A DNA stretch of 64,000 nt from Ignavibacteria bacterium (lineage in GTDB: Bacteria; Bacteroidota; Ignavibacteria; Ignavibacteriales; Ignavibacteriaceae): contig JAFLBV010000001.1 in NCBI GenBank assembly GCA_017302895.1, positions 558,001 to 622,000 of the forward strand, given 5' to 3'. The position numbers and the translations under genes are program-made. Within the stretch, counting starts at the first letter, position 1. The number at the start of each line of letters is the position of its first letter. This document shows, piece after piece, positions 16,544 to 26,139 of the stretch. The notes beneath the pieces are model-generated. The model did no database searches. It was not told the DNA's origin and saw nothing but the letters and a program-made list of their open reading frames with translations.

Positions 16544-18434
16544 ATACACTCTCTTTTTCCTTCTTATACTCCTGATTTCATCAGACAAAAATGTAACATA
16601 CGGCTGGATATTTCCCGAACACCGCGATATTACACGAGCCGGGATTGAGAACCTCTCTGCAGAGCAGAGAAAACTGTTTGAAGACCTGTGGAAAATTGCA
16701 AGAACGGGGTCAGAAGGCAGGCTCTCTCCTTTCCTGATTTTTGATGATGGTCTGGCATCAGGCACTCTGGTCGATTTTGCTGCATTTCCCGCCATAAGTG
16801 GCGATCATTCTGTTTCAGGGAGGGACATGCTTAAAATTGTTTTGCACTCCACCTGGATAAAGAGCGTCATAGAGATTGCCAATGAACTGAAATCAGAGAT
16901 CGCTCAAGCCCGGACAAGGGAAGACCTCCTGAATGCTCTGCGGAATTCAGACCTTATGCTTCAGAGAGCCGATCCCGAGTATGCTTCGAGGGCAGGGCAC
17001 AATGATGTTCATTTTCTTCGTTCTCTGCAAAGCATGACGCAGTCTTTAAGTGAGTATATGGCTTTCTGCATAAAACCGGGTGCCGAACTCAATGCACTTG
17101 GTGTCTATATATACTACCATAATCTTGCTCTTTACAAGGCTTCCTTTTTCTCTTCCGCTGACCTTGGTCCTGATGAAAGAACAAGACTCGTCATTTCCGT
17201 ACTGGCAGATGAGGCATTCGCACTCCATTTCCTTGAAGATTTTACCGCTGCCGGACACGCTGCCGGAGTATGGGGCGCCCCTTCCCAGAAAAAAGGATCG
17301 CATGACTACTACAACGAGCACGGTATACAGACAACCACATGGGCAGGTGAACCGATTATTGTGGTTGGTGATGCCTGGATGAGGGATGAAGATGTTGCGA
17401 GAACCGCAGCGCTCGTAAAATTGAGTCTCGAGCAGATGCTTAACTCTTTTTCGGGCGGGCTCAAATTCAGTTCGGCTCCCGTAAAAGATATGGACATTTT
17501 CTCACCGGGTAATTTCGACATTTCAAAGGTCGATTTCATGCCCGAATTTCGTGTGGATCCCAATGTAACCGCAATCTTGCTGCCTCTTCTCTCAAGTACT
17601 ACCGTTCCTGCTCTTAGCCGGGGTCTGGGTGAACTGCCACGGTTCAGGGCAGAACTCGGATTTTTTGCAGGGCTGGCAGCTTCTCTAACAGGGACTGCGA
17701 TTTCCCGCGGTTTTGGCAAGGATCAGGATTTTCCCGGTGCGATTTCGGGTGTGGATGCCACAATAAAGCTCGGAGTGGGGCTCGATGATGTCTTAAGTGA
17801 ATCGAGTGACGGTCTTGCATTTCTCGGAATCGGGATCAAGAGGGAAAGCGGAGCTTCATCGGGGATCGTTAACCTCCCCGAAACCAAGGCTTACGGAAAC
17901 CTCCTCTCATCCATACCGGCTCGAACCTCGTACAATATCAAGCTAAGGTGTCCGTTTTTTCTGATTCCGGGTGATCTCATCCTTTCCACGCCAATTCTTT
18001 CGTTTATTGCTCCGCAGACACTTGAAAAGATGGCAGCTTTTGCCGCAAATGGAGGATGGATACCATGGCAAGCCGGAATTTCAACTTCGGTGGGGAGATT
18101 TCAATTTATCCTCGGGAGGGAAATCAGCGTTCAGCTTTTTGGACTTAATGACCGGGATGTCTTCTATCAACGGGTCACTACCACCTCCAACGAGAGTGGT
18201 TTCGCTCTCTTTTCGTACAAATCAACGAGGATAGAACTCCCCATACTCGAGTACAGGCCATTCAGATCATTTGCTGCAGATCAAAGTTCAAAGCTCTTTA
18301 TCCAGTTTTACGGAGGTGTGGATATCCCCTACGATCTTGAACTGGTCGAAAAGGCAGATATCATTCAACCCGAACTCGAAAATATCTGGTATCTCGGGTT
18401 CAGACTGGCATTCGACTGGAGATACTACTTTTAG
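16536..18434 (+). CDS. zinc-dependent phospholipase C/P1-nuclease-like secreted protein with barrel-like C-terminus
   Basis: A 632-residue exported protein. After a signal peptide the mature chain would begin at or near Trp24 in GWIFPEHRDITRAG, matching the W...H N-terminal zinc ligands of the phospholipase C/S1-P1 nuclease fold. A second ligand set is in HFLEDFTAAGHAAG (H-x3-D-x6-H, about residues 228-238), with RAGHNDVHF between. From about residue 330 the chain is beta-rich and ends in aromatic strands (FRLAFDWRYYF), suggesting an outer-membrane barrel or surface anchor. ATG 16536 overlaps the MscS stop (ATGAATAG), implying translational coupling. The zinc-enzyme call is by motif only, and activity on phospholipid versus nucleic acid is undecided. 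Confidence 0.7.
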   Translation: MNRYTLFFLLILLISSDKNVTYGWIFPEHRDITRAGIENLSAEQRKLFEDLWKIARTGSEGRLSPFLIFDDGLASGTLVDFAAFPAISGDHSVSGRDMLKIVLHSTWIKSVIEIANELKSEIAQARTREDLLNALRNSDLMLQRADPEYASRAGHNDVHFLRSLQSMTQSLSEYMAFCIKPGAELNALGVYIYYHNLALYKASFFSSADLGPDERTRLVISVLADEAFALHFLEDFTAAGHAAGVWGAPSQKKGSHDYYNEHGIQTTTWAGEPIIVVGDAWMRDEDVARTAALVKLSLEQMLNSFSGGLKFSSAPVKDMDIFSPGNFDISKVDFMPEFRVDPNVTAILLPLLSSTTVPALSRGLGELPRFRAELGFFAGLAASLTGTAISRGFGKDQDFPGAISGVDATIKLGVGLDDVLSESSDGLAFLGIGIKRESGASSGIVNLPETKAYGNLLSSIPARTSYNIKLRCPFFLIPGDLILSTPILSFIAPQTLEKMAAFAANGGWIPWQAGISTSVGRFQFILGREISVQLFGLNDRDVFYQRVTTTSNESGFALFSYKSTRIELPILEYRPFRSFAADQSSKLFIQFYGGVDIPYDLELVEKADIIQPELENIWYLGFRLAFDWRYYF

Positions 18435-18445
18435 ATAATCGCCCG

Positions 18446-19093
18446 TTAGAACTCGTATCTGACAAAAATCCCGGAATTTTCGGTGGTCTTTATCTCCCCT
18501 TTTCCCTTCTGGGTCAGGTCGAGGGCGAGTCCTGTTTGAAATCCGTTCCACATCAAACCCAACCTAAGACACTGAAAGAGTGAAGGTTCGCCGCCTGCCC
18601 AGGCAGGGAATGCACTGTTTGTCTCAATCTGAGTAAACAGTCTTGTATTTCCCGAGATCAACGGTGTGTATCTTGCAAACAGGTACAAATCGAGATCAGG
18701 ATCTTTCAGAGTCTCGCAAATCAGCCAGCCGAAGAATAAAAAGTCGCTCGTCCCTTTTACATACTGCATCCCAAGTTTCGGGTACATTCCGTCATTCGTA
18801 ATCAACGAAACTGCAACAGGGCCGAACCCGCCTAGTGAAGGGGGGCTGTAGCTTACCGCCTGCATCGCAACAAAGAACGGCTTATTGTCATCGGGGGTCA
18901 TTTTGTAGTCGAGTGTGACCTTTCCGCGATTAAACAGAACCCAATCGCTGTTTTTCCCCTCCGAATCTCTGAATGGTTTAAAGAAAAGAACATCCAGGGT
19001 TGCCTTTTTATCTCCGAAGAAGAGTTCCGCAGGAATCTGTGAATAAAGTGAAGGCAGAAAAAACAAAAACGCCATTAAAATCGATTTTTTCAT
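18446..19093 (-). CDS. predicted outer-membrane beta-barrel protein, unknown function
   Basis: A 215-residue protein from ATG 19093, chosen because it gives a clean signal peptide (KKSILMAFLFFLPSLYSQ); the frame continues upstream to 19144. The mature part has alternating hydrophobic strands (VLFNRGKVTLDYKM, LYLFARYTPLI, LRLGLMWNGFQTGLAL) and ends GIFVRYEF with a terminal Phe, the outer-membrane insertion signature. I do not recognise the family. It converges with the phospholipase-like gene, only 11 bases apart, and has its own promoter candidate. Confidence 0.7.
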   Translation of the reverse strand: MKKSILMAFLFFLPSLYSQIPAELFFGDKKATLDVLFFKPFRDSEGKNSDWVLFNRGKVTLDYKMTPDDNKPFFVAMQAVSYSPPSLGGFGPVAVSLITNDGMYPKLGMQYVKGTSDFLFFGWLICETLKDPDLDLYLFARYTPLISGNTRLFTQIETNSAFPAWAGGEPSLFQCLRLGLMWNGFQTGLALDLTQKGKGEIKTTENSGIFVRYEF

Positions 19094-19153
19094 ACGGCTG
19101 TTGATCCGGATTTGTAAAAAAAAGAGGGTGAACAAACTTTTCAAATTTTCGGG

Positions 19154-19183
19154 CGAATATACACTAATATTTTAAAGTGACAA
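19154..19183 (-). promoter_or_regulatory. candidate promoter for the barrel gene 18446-19093
   Basis: Minus strand: TTG, 19 bases, TATATTCG, one base off the TAnnTTTG consensus, about 60 bases before the ATG. Confidence 0.4.
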
Positions 19184-19237
19184 AAATTTACCCTGACTAT
19201 TGACTTTCTCTAAAATAATGCTTAAGTTACGGGCGTG

Positions 19238-19258
19238 AAAACGGTTCCCTCCCGTTTT
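19238..19258 (+). promoter_or_regulatory. leader hairpin upstream of the T9SS gene 19376
   Basis: A 7-bp stem (AAAACGG / CCGTTTT) with a short loop, followed by T residues, lies about 120 bases before the gene. It could be an old terminator or an attenuator in the leader. The rest of the 282-base gap holds no other clear element apart from the minus-strand promoter. Confidence 0.25.
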
Positions 19259-19375
19259 TGACTAAACCTTACCGAAATAACCTGCCTGAGGCAAACCGTC
19301 CTGTGCGAGTTTGTACCTCCTTCTTACAGATATATGCTTTTTTGAAAGCAAACAAGATTTATAAATGGAGTCTCC

Positions 19376-22144
19376 ATGACAAGACAATTGATCAGGATTT
19401 CCGTCCTTGTGATCTTTGCTGTCGGCAGTTCCTTTTCTCAGAATTCAGCCGGTGAAGGACTCGGCTCAGTATTGAATTCTGACGGTTCAATTAAAAGCGG
19501 GCAGAACGGTTCGTTTAGCGTTTCCGGATATAAAATGAAACTTGATGAAGCCGGAAAACCGTATTTTACAAATAACACCCGGATCGAGTCTCCAACTTCA
19601 GCTATAAACTGGAGTAATTTTAGCAACGGGACCGGTATTGAGGGAAGCCAGATATCTATTCAAATAAACGCGATTCTTGTAAATGGAAGCGATATCTATG
19701 TTGGTGGTCAGTTTGAATCGATAGGAAGTCTCATCTGCAAAAATGTTGCGAAGTGGGACGGTTCGAGTTGGAGCAGACTGGGTTCAGGCATGAACTCTCT
19801 CGTGAGAGCTCTTGCACATGATGGTACATACTTGTACTGCGGAGGAGGATTTTCCGTAGCCGGGGGGATATCAGCAAGCAGAATTGCCAAATGGGACGGC
19901 ACCTCATGGTCAGCTATGGGTTCCGGACTTAATAATTATGTTAATTGCCTGACAATATTCAATTCCACACTTTATGCAGGTGGAGAATTTACGGGTTCGG
20001 GTGCAACCCCGTTAAACCGGATCGCAAGATGGAATGGATCGAGCTGGGAGGGTGTTGATAACGGCGTAAATGCTGTCGTTACTGCCATGACCTTCTCTGC
20101 TACAGATCTTTATGTTGCAGGCTCTTTTTCAACTGCGAACTCAATCTCAGCAATCAGGATTGCAAAGTGGAACTCTTCCTCGGGGTGGAGTGCCTTGGGT
20201 GCCGGGTTTAATAACACCCCGACCTCACTCGTTTATCTGAACGGCACACTCTATGCAGGTGGTACCTTCAGCATGTCAGGCACCACAACAGTGAATTATG
20301 TGGCACAATGGAACGGCAGCGCATGGACTGCTCTAAGTACCGGCGCCTCGGGTTGGGTTTATTCACTTGCTACCGACGGTACCGATCTGTATGTTGGCGG
20401 ACAGTTCGCGAGCACGGGTGGCGTACCTGCAAACAATATTGCAAAATGGAACGGGGCGAGCTGGTCAGCTCTCGGAACGGGATTGGCAAACCATGTGCAT
20501 GCTCTCGCATTCACTCCTACACAACTTATCGCCGGAGGTGATTTTACTTACAGCATCGCTACCTGGAATGGTACAATTTTCCAGTTCACAAACCACCACT
20601 TCGATGCAAGCAACTCAACTGTGCTGGTTACATCTCTGTGTATTATCGGGGGCGACACTTATGTGGGAGGTGTTTTTACTTCGATCGATGGTGTACCCGC
20701 AAGTAATATTGCAAAGTGGGACGGAGCCTCCTGGTCACCTCTGGGCTCGGGGGCAAATTCAAGTGTTCAGGCACTTGCTACTGACGGAGTGAACTTATAT
20801 GTATGTGGTGGATTTTCGGTAATAGGTGGAATAACGACTCAGGCTGTTGCAAAATGGAACGGCTCTCTTTGGAGCAGTATTGGGGGAGGGATTCAGGGCA
20901 CCGGGTACGACCTCATTTGGGTGGATGGTTCGCTTTATGTTGGGGGGTCTTTCAATACAGCAGGCGGAGTTGGTAATTCTGCAAAAATGATTGCCAAGTG
21001 GGACGGCACTTCCTGGTCTCCTCTTGGAAATGGTTTGAACAGCACCATATATGCTCTCGCGGCATCCGGCAGTGACATTTATGCCGGAGGAGAATTTACT
21101 CTGTCGGGCACAACTTCAGTAAACTATATTGCCAAGTGGGATGGAACCTCCTGGTCTCCTCTTGGAAGCGGGATGAATAATTCGGTGAGTGACATTAAAA
21201 TATCGGGTTCAAATTTGTACGCAGGAGGTACATTTACTACAGCAGGTGGAACGGGTGCGAATCACATTGCAAGATGGAATGGTTCGACATGGATTTCAAT
21301 GGGCTTGGGGGTGGACAACTTTGTATACAGTATTTGTCTCATCAACAACCATGTTTATGTTGCCGGCAACTTCTATACTGCAGGGGGGCTCTCTTCAGTC
21401 TCGGTCGCCAAATGGGATGGATCCGGATGGACCTCTTTAGGCACGGGACTCGACGATGCGGTTTATGCAATTATTCCATCCTGGAATTCACAAGGTTTTG
21501 TGGTTTCCGGGGCATTCATCACTTACAACGGTTCCAGTACTGCGAAAAGAATTGCGGTCTTCACCGACTCCGATAACCCGCTTCCCGTTGAGCTTGTCTC
21601 GTTTTCGGGGGCATTTCATGATGAAGATATCCACCTCAACTGGCAAACAGCGACAGAGATCGACAACAACGGCTTCGAAGTGGAGAGAAAAACCGCTGTG
21701 TCTGACTGGATGAAGATCGTCTTCATCGAGGGACACGGAACCAGCAACTCACCGAAATATTATTCATTCGAGGATCATTCAATTACCCCGGGTGAAAAAT
21801 ATCTCTATCGCCTTAAACAGATAGACGGTGACGGATCATTTACCCACTCCGGCACCATTGAAATTTCTTCCGCCAAAATAACTGATTTTATCCTCGAACA
21901 GAATTATCCCAACCCGTTTAATCCTGCAACTGTCATCCGTTTTTCTCTACCTCTTTCGGGGAATGTAAAACTGGAAGTCTTCGACTCAAAAGGTGAACGG
22001 GTGGCAGTTTTGATGGACGGATTCCGTGAATCCGGTGTTCATTCCGCAGTATTCGATGCAACAGAGCTTTCTTCCGGAGTATACCTCTACACCCTCAGTT
22101 CAGGGGGGCTGAAACTGATACGAAAGATGCTTTTGGTCAGATAA
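19376..22144 (+). CDS. T9SS-exported repeat protein with WDGTSWSPLGSG-type propeller units
   Basis: A 922-residue surface protein. Signal peptide (RISVLVIFAVGSSFSQ), then about a dozen ~45-residue repeats. Each carries an [A/V]GG.F strand (YAGGEFTLSG), an IAKWDG or IARWNG strand and the WS.LGSG.N turn, expected to fold as two beta-propellers. From about residue 740 a fibronectin-like linker (LPVELVSFSG ... DNNGFEVERK) leads to the type A sorting domain (EQNYPNPFNPATVIRFSLP ... LIRKMLLVR). This linker is common just before T9SS sorting domains. GGAG lies seven bases before the ATG. No catalytic motif is visible, so binding or structural display is the likely role. Confidence 0.88.
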   Translation: MTRQLIRISVLVIFAVGSSFSQNSAGEGLGSVLNSDGSIKSGQNGSFSVSGYKMKLDEAGKPYFTNNTRIESPTSAINWSNFSNGTGIEGSQISIQINAILVNGSDIYVGGQFESIGSLICKNVAKWDGSSWSRLGSGMNSLVRALAHDGTYLYCGGGFSVAGGISASRIAKWDGTSWSAMGSGLNNYVNCLTIFNSTLYAGGEFTGSGATPLNRIARWNGSSWEGVDNGVNAVVTAMTFSATDLYVAGSFSTANSISAIRIAKWNSSSGWSALGAGFNNTPTSLVYLNGTLYAGGTFSMSGTTTVNYVAQWNGSAWTALSTGASGWVYSLATDGTDLYVGGQFASTGGVPANNIAKWNGASWSALGTGLANHVHALAFTPTQLIAGGDFTYSIATWNGTIFQFTNHHFDASNSTVLVTSLCIIGGDTYVGGVFTSIDGVPASNIAKWDGASWSPLGSGANSSVQALATDGVNLYVCGGFSVIGGITTQAVAKWNGSLWSSIGGGIQGTGYDLIWVDGSLYVGGSFNTAGGVGNSAKMIAKWDGTSWSPLGNGLNSTIYALAASGSDIYAGGEFTLSGTTSVNYIAKWDGTSWSPLGSGMNNSVSDIKISGSNLYAGGTFTTAGGTGANHIARWNGSTWISMGLGVDNFVYSICLINNHVYVAGNFYTAGGLSSVSVAKWDGSGWTSLGTGLDDAVYAIIPSWNSQGFVVSGAFITYNGSSTAKRIAVFTDSDNPLPVELVSFSGAFHDEDIHLNWQTATEIDNNGFEVERKTAVSDWMKIVFIEGHGTSNSPKYYSFEDHSITPGEKYLYRLKQIDGDGSFTHSGTIEISSAKITDFILEQNYPNPFNPATVIRFSLPLSGNVKLEVFDSKGERVAVLMDGFRESGVHSAVFDATELSSGVYLYTLSSGGLKLIRKMLLVR

Positions 22145-22158
22145 CCTGACGCACTATC

Positions 22159-22211
22159 ACAAATCAGGGGGAAGAAGTGAGCTCTGACTCATCTTCAACC
22201 CCGTGATTTGT
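22159..22211. terminator. bidirectional terminator-like hairpin between convergent T9SS genes
   Basis: Outer arms ACAAATCAGGGG (22159-22170) and CCCCGTGATTTGT (22199-22211) pair with one bulge, and the interior (GAAGAAGTGAG ... CTCATCTTC) also pairs, giving a long stem. It separates the ends of the genes at 22144 and 22224. Confidence 0.6.
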
Positions 22212-22223
22212 ATCCGGTTAAAA

Positions 22224-23744
22224 CTATTTCAGCAGCAAGAGTTTGATGGTCTTTGAAAATCCGGCTGCATCCATCCGAAGGAAATATGCTCCTGATGAAA
22301 GATTTTCACCATCAAACACCATTTCATAGTTTCCCGCCGGCATTTCAGCATTAAGAATCTCCTTCACTTTCTTTCCGAGGGAATTGTAAACCGTCATTGT
22401 GATATTTCCGGCGACGGGAAGTTCATATCGAAGAACCGTGAGAGGATTAAACGGATTCGGGAAGTTTTGATACAGTTTGAAAGTCTCCGGAGCAGGTGAA
22501 AGATCGCTGATATCAGTGAAAGACTGATAAACGGCTGAGTATGTGTAACCGTAGTAACCACCGTCACCCACACTTCCATTATATGACAACTCAAGGAACA
22601 TATCGCTTTCAACCCAGGCATTGGCTTGCCATTTGAAACCTGCACCGGTCAGTCCGTTCCCATGGACATCAAATGTGTAGTCAGACTTCTCCTGATCATA
22701 CCATACAATTCCATCCGACCCCTGAAGAAGAAATGAGGCGACACTTCCCCATTGCGTTCTTCCCCAGGTGATTTTTGAACTGTTTTCCCATGCGTTGTTG
22801 CTCCAGAGTTGCATAATCTGGACAGTCTGGTAACCGGCAGGATTATAAGTATTGCTGTAGAGAGCATCCTTTAGCCAGGCAGAACCGTCATAACTTTCCT
22901 GCAACTCGGTGACGATGCATCCCGTGCCGTCACATGTATATTGGCTTCTGTGATCGGATATCCACATGGAGTTTTCATAATGTTCTACCAAAAGCATCAT
23001 CGGATGACCATTCGCTGTGTAAGTATAAAGACTCCGGTGAAGGGGAAACCATTGGCTGTTAATCCAGTTCTCCATTAGCATGGTCAGGGGTTGCCCGAAG
23101 GAATTGTAGGTGTAGGTGAACCTCATCTGATATTCCCATGCGTTGTTCAACCACATGTAGAAGGTCATTATTAGAGGATTACCGGCGGAGCTCCAAACCG
23201 TTGTCATTTTGTTTTGATTGACCCATGCCGAATTTATCCAGGTTTGCGATGTCAATTCAGTAAGGCGGTTTTGGCTGTCGTAGGTGTATGTATCATAATA
23301 GTGATTTAGCCATGCGTTGTTTAGCCATTGATGTTGGAGGGAAGTAAGCCTGTTGCCTGCAGAATTGTTTGTAAATGTGTATTGTGTATGATTTACCCAG
23401 GCAGAGTTCTGATATGTTTGATATAACTCACCTGTAAGGTGACCCACGCTGTTGTAGATGAAATAATATTTTTCATTTGTCCCGCTCTTCAGATTTACCG
23501 TGACTTCCTGGGGTAGATAGATATTTGATGAAGCTGGTTTTTCCGGTACCCGCTCTCCCCTGAAGGAATAGCGATATAACTGATCAGAGATTAACTTCGC
23601 AATATCTGTGAATTGGCTGTGCTCTGTGTGGAGTCTGAAGTGGTTCGCCTGTCCATTCATGACAGGGATTGACAAAAGCTGTTGTGAGACAATATTAAAA
23701 GCGGAAAACACAACAGCCAAAAAAACAAATCTTAGCTGTTTCAT
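22224..23744 (-). CDS. T9SS-exported protein with RHS-like NAW/NSQW repeats
   Basis: A 506-residue secreted protein. Signal peptide (LRFVFLAVVFSAFNIVSQ). Residues ~75-400 consist of about ten repeats of ~30 residues with an aromatic strand (YTYNSFG, YTYDSQN, YTYTANG) and a W.NSAW or WLNNAW turn. The pattern is like YD/RHS-type beta repeats but with a fixed Trp-Asn motif. The last ~80 residues are the type A sorting domain (YQNFPNPFNPLTVLRYELP ... KTIKLLLLK). No enzymatic motif. Its own consensus-like promoter sits 38 bases upstream, and it converges with the gene ending at 22144. Confidence 0.85.
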   Translation of the reverse strand: MKQLRFVFLAVVFSAFNIVSQQLLSIPVMNGQANHFRLHTEHSQFTDIAKLISDQLYRYSFRGERVPEKPASSNIYLPQEVTVNLKSGTNEKYYFIYNSVGHLTGELYQTYQNSAWVNHTQYTFTNNSAGNRLTSLQHQWLNNAWLNHYYDTYTYDSQNRLTELTSQTWINSAWVNQNKMTTVWSSAGNPLIMTFYMWLNNAWEYQMRFTYTYNSFGQPLTMLMENWINSQWFPLHRSLYTYTANGHPMMLLVEHYENSMWISDHRSQYTCDGTGCIVTELQESYDGSAWLKDALYSNTYNPAGYQTVQIMQLWSNNAWENSSKITWGRTQWGSVASFLLQGSDGIVWYDQEKSDYTFDVHGNGLTGAGFKWQANAWVESDMFLELSYNGSVGDGGYYGYTYSAVYQSFTDISDLSPAPETFKLYQNFPNPFNPLTVLRYELPVAGNITMTVYNSLGKKVKEILNAEMPAGNYEMVFDGENLSSGAYFLRMDAAGFSKTIKLLLLK

Positions 23745-23781
23745 GGTGTGCTCCTTCTGCCCAAAAATTTTCCGGGCAACG

Positions 23782-23811
23782 GAAATATAACAAATATTTT
23801 CTGTTTGTCAA
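23782..23811 (-). promoter_or_regulatory. Bacteroidota-type promoter for the gene 22224-23744
   Basis: Minus strand: TTG, 19 bases, TATATTTC, one base from consensus. The -7 element ends 37 bases before the ATG. Confidence 0.5.
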
Positions 23812-23830
23812 GTGCCCGCTGTAGCAACCA

Positions 23831-25819
23831 TTATTTACCGAACTGCATCGGCCCCGTAGCGTAAACAACCATTCCATCGCGGGTCATGAATGCGCACCTG
23901 TCTTCTCCGTTGCCGAAGAAAACGAACGACAAATAAGTGTTGTTGCCGGAGTTTCTCTCGAGGTTATATACCCGCTGTCCATTATGATAACCACTGCTTT
24001 CAACGATGAAATGGTAGTAGCGCGTTGAAATGCTGTTTTGAGTAACTTTGATTGAAACAGGTTCGTCAAGTTCCTGCGATTTTTGGCCTTTCACGGGGAT
24101 GGAATATGGTGAATCGATAACATGATAGTATTCCAGATTGTAACTGCCCGAAAGCGTATTACCATTGAATTCCGGCCTTTCAGCCCAGGGGTCAGAGTAA
24201 TAATTATCCTGTCCTATAACTTTCCCTTGCAGGTCGATGATGTATTTTTTCTTGCCGATCTTTACTATCGCCTCTCCCGAGTTGAAGGTATTCGCTTCAT
24301 CGAATTGAAATGGGATCTTTGTCACACCGGTTTTATCGATATAACCCCATTTGCCGTTCTTCTTCACGGGGCAGAGGCCGTGTGAAAACGAATACGCTCC
24401 AACCTCATCATAAATGAATGGTACGGTTTCTTTATAGGTTTCCAGACTGTAGAAGCCCCATTTCCCGTCTTTCATTACCGGGAGCATCTCTTCCCCCTTT
24501 ATCCCGACCTTGTCATACACAAAATCCGAGTACAAGTCCCCCGTGTAGGCATCTTTGAGCGCGATCTTGCCGTTGGGCCCCTTATAATTTTCAAGATACA
24601 CATCACGGACAACATATTCTGTTCCTTCTATATCTATAAAGAATTTCAGATAGAGTGTCTGAACAAATCCGAATCCTTCCGGAACGGTGAACTGCCATGG
24701 CACATCAGGCAGACCATGGTAAACTCTTTTACCAAGTGTTTTTTGTTTTTCATGGTAAAGGAAATAATTGTTCCCTTCTTTCATAAATGTTCCCACCGGG
24801 ATGGTCCAGGAAAAGTCGTACTTTACCGGAATGATTTCTTTACCATCCAGCCCGTAGATTCCGTATTTATTGTTCTTCCGTACGATAACAAAATCCCCCT
24901 TCGACTCGTTAATGTTTGTCCAGCCGGCTTTTATCACTTCCTTCCCATTGATATCGATCACCCCTTCACCACCACCTTTTCCATCATTGACGACAAACAG
25001 ATCTTTTTGCAGCCACCGAATGATCTTATATTTTGTTTTAAGAAGCACCTTCCCGTCCCTCGACTTAACCGTTGAACCTTCTTTAGTATCCTCGATCAGA
25101 TAATTTGTCTGATATGGAAACCGTATCGGATTAACATATTTCTTTGCAGGGGTTACTTCCTTCCCCTTGGTGTCAATCAGGCAAAATGTACTGTCCTGCT
25201 TCTGCACCCATGCACAGCCGTCGATGAAATCGCGGGCGTTCCTGTAAACCGGTTTTATCGCAATCTCACCCTTGTTATTCACGAATCCGAATTGCCCGTT
25301 AATGCTGAACCATGACATCCCCTCCCGGAACCCGTCAACATAGTCAAAAGAACCTGCTATCTCTTTCCCGGTCGCGTCGATCAGGTAATATTTGATATCA
25401 CGATATCCGATTCCGACACCGTTTTCAAACTTACCGAGAGATTGATACTCCTTTTCGCAGACTCTCTCTCCTTTTTTATTAATGTAGAAGTATCCGGTTT
25501 TTGCCATTTTTACGGCGGCTCGTCCCTCGCTAAAATCACCCGCCTTCTCATAAGAAACATTTATCACCGGTTTACCTGTCAGGTCTATATACTTGTAAGA
25601 GCCGGACTGATTTACCACAGCAAGTCCATCGTTAAAGAACCATGCTTCTTTGAATTCGTCATTAAAAGCGCGGTTCCCCTCCCTGTCGCGATAGATCCAC
25701 TTACTGTCCTTCTGGACTAAAACGGGTATGGGCCCCTGATATTTTTCCTGGGCTTCGAGTATGTTAAATAAAAAAAAGATAAAAAGGATTAATAAACCAG
25801 GTCTTTTGAGGGTTGACAT
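23831..25819 (-). CDS. WG-repeat (KWG) protein, exported
   Basis: A 662-residue protein from ATG 25819, preceded by GGAGAG. The frame is open to 25906, but the chosen start gives a clean signal peptide (RPGLLILFIFFLFNILEAQ). Residues ~30-570 are about a dozen WG/KWG beta-repeats of ~40 residues, with patterns such as GKWGYIDKTGVTKIPFQFDEA, GQFGFVNNKGEIAIKPVY and NKYGIYGLDGKEIIPVKY. The C-terminal ~90 residues are a separate non-repeat region. There is no T9SS sorting domain, so it probably stays periplasmic or is anchored otherwise. The family has no known reaction; it is regarded as a binding scaffold. Confidence 0.85.
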   Translation of the reverse strand: MSTLKRPGLLILFIFFLFNILEAQEKYQGPIPVLVQKDSKWIYRDREGNRAFNDEFKEAWFFNDGLAVVNQSGSYKYIDLTGKPVINVSYEKAGDFSEGRAAVKMAKTGYFYINKKGERVCEKEYQSLGKFENGVGIGYRDIKYYLIDATGKEIAGSFDYVDGFREGMSWFSINGQFGFVNNKGEIAIKPVYRNARDFIDGCAWVQKQDSTFCLIDTKGKEVTPAKKYVNPIRFPYQTNYLIEDTKEGSTVKSRDGKVLLKTKYKIIRWLQKDLFVVNDGKGGGEGVIDINGKEVIKAGWTNINESKGDFVIVRKNNKYGIYGLDGKEIIPVKYDFSWTIPVGTFMKEGNNYFLYHEKQKTLGKRVYHGLPDVPWQFTVPEGFGFVQTLYLKFFIDIEGTEYVVRDVYLENYKGPNGKIALKDAYTGDLYSDFVYDKVGIKGEEMLPVMKDGKWGFYSLETYKETVPFIYDEVGAYSFSHGLCPVKKNGKWGYIDKTGVTKIPFQFDEANTFNSGEAIVKIGKKKYIIDLQGKVIGQDNYYSDPWAERPEFNGNTLSGSYNLEYYHVIDSPYSIPVKGQKSQELDEPVSIKVTQNSISTRYYHFIVESSGYHNGQRVYNLERNSGNNTYLSFVFFGNGEDRCAFMTRDGMVVYATGPMQFGK

Positions 25820-25861
25820 AACTCTCCGGCGAATGATTTCAAATTCAATAAAAAATTTCAG

Positions 25862-25892
25862 CAAATATATTAACCGCAATAAAAAATTGCAA
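25862..25892 (-). promoter_or_regulatory. consensus promoter for the WG-repeat gene
   Basis: Minus strand: TTG, 20 bases, TATATTTG, a full match to TTG-N19/20-TAnnTTTG, 42 bases before the chosen ATG. The match also supports the ATG at 25819, because the longer frame's start (25906) lies upstream of the promoter. Confidence 0.7.
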
Positions 25893-26139
25893 TAATCACG
25901 ATTCACCGATTCGAATGTATTTTTTTCTTATCGAATTCTTTTGTACATTCTAATAACAATTATTACTATTTATAATTATTTTCTTGTTGATTCTTAAATA
26001 GTTCCTCCAGGGAGGGAGAAATGTTGTCAACTACATACCGCTATCAACCCGCCGAATTGACTCCTTTGTCAACAGCCAGTTTCCATGCAATTTTTAGACC
26101 GATTAAAAAAGAACTATGGTTTTCCTTTTGGAGGGAACT
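25893..26139. other. AT-rich divergent intergenic region
   Basis: The gap between the WG-repeat gene and the start of the seven-gene T9SS array is 320 bases including the promoter above. It is very AT-rich around 25920-25995, and at 26132-26137 holds the GGAGGG ribosome binding site for the next gene. It presumably contains the promoter of the array, but I could not pick a convincing -33/-7 pair on the plus strand. Confidence 0.4.

Noticed and set aside
19094..19375. Riboswitch in the leader of the T9SS gene
   Set aside because: One short hairpin is present, but no conserved riboswitch core sequence could be recognised.
20367..20792. Plus-strand ORF of 141 codons inside the T9SS repeat gene at 19376-22144
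   Set aside because: Arises from the repeated DNA read in another frame; its translation only mirrors the repeat.
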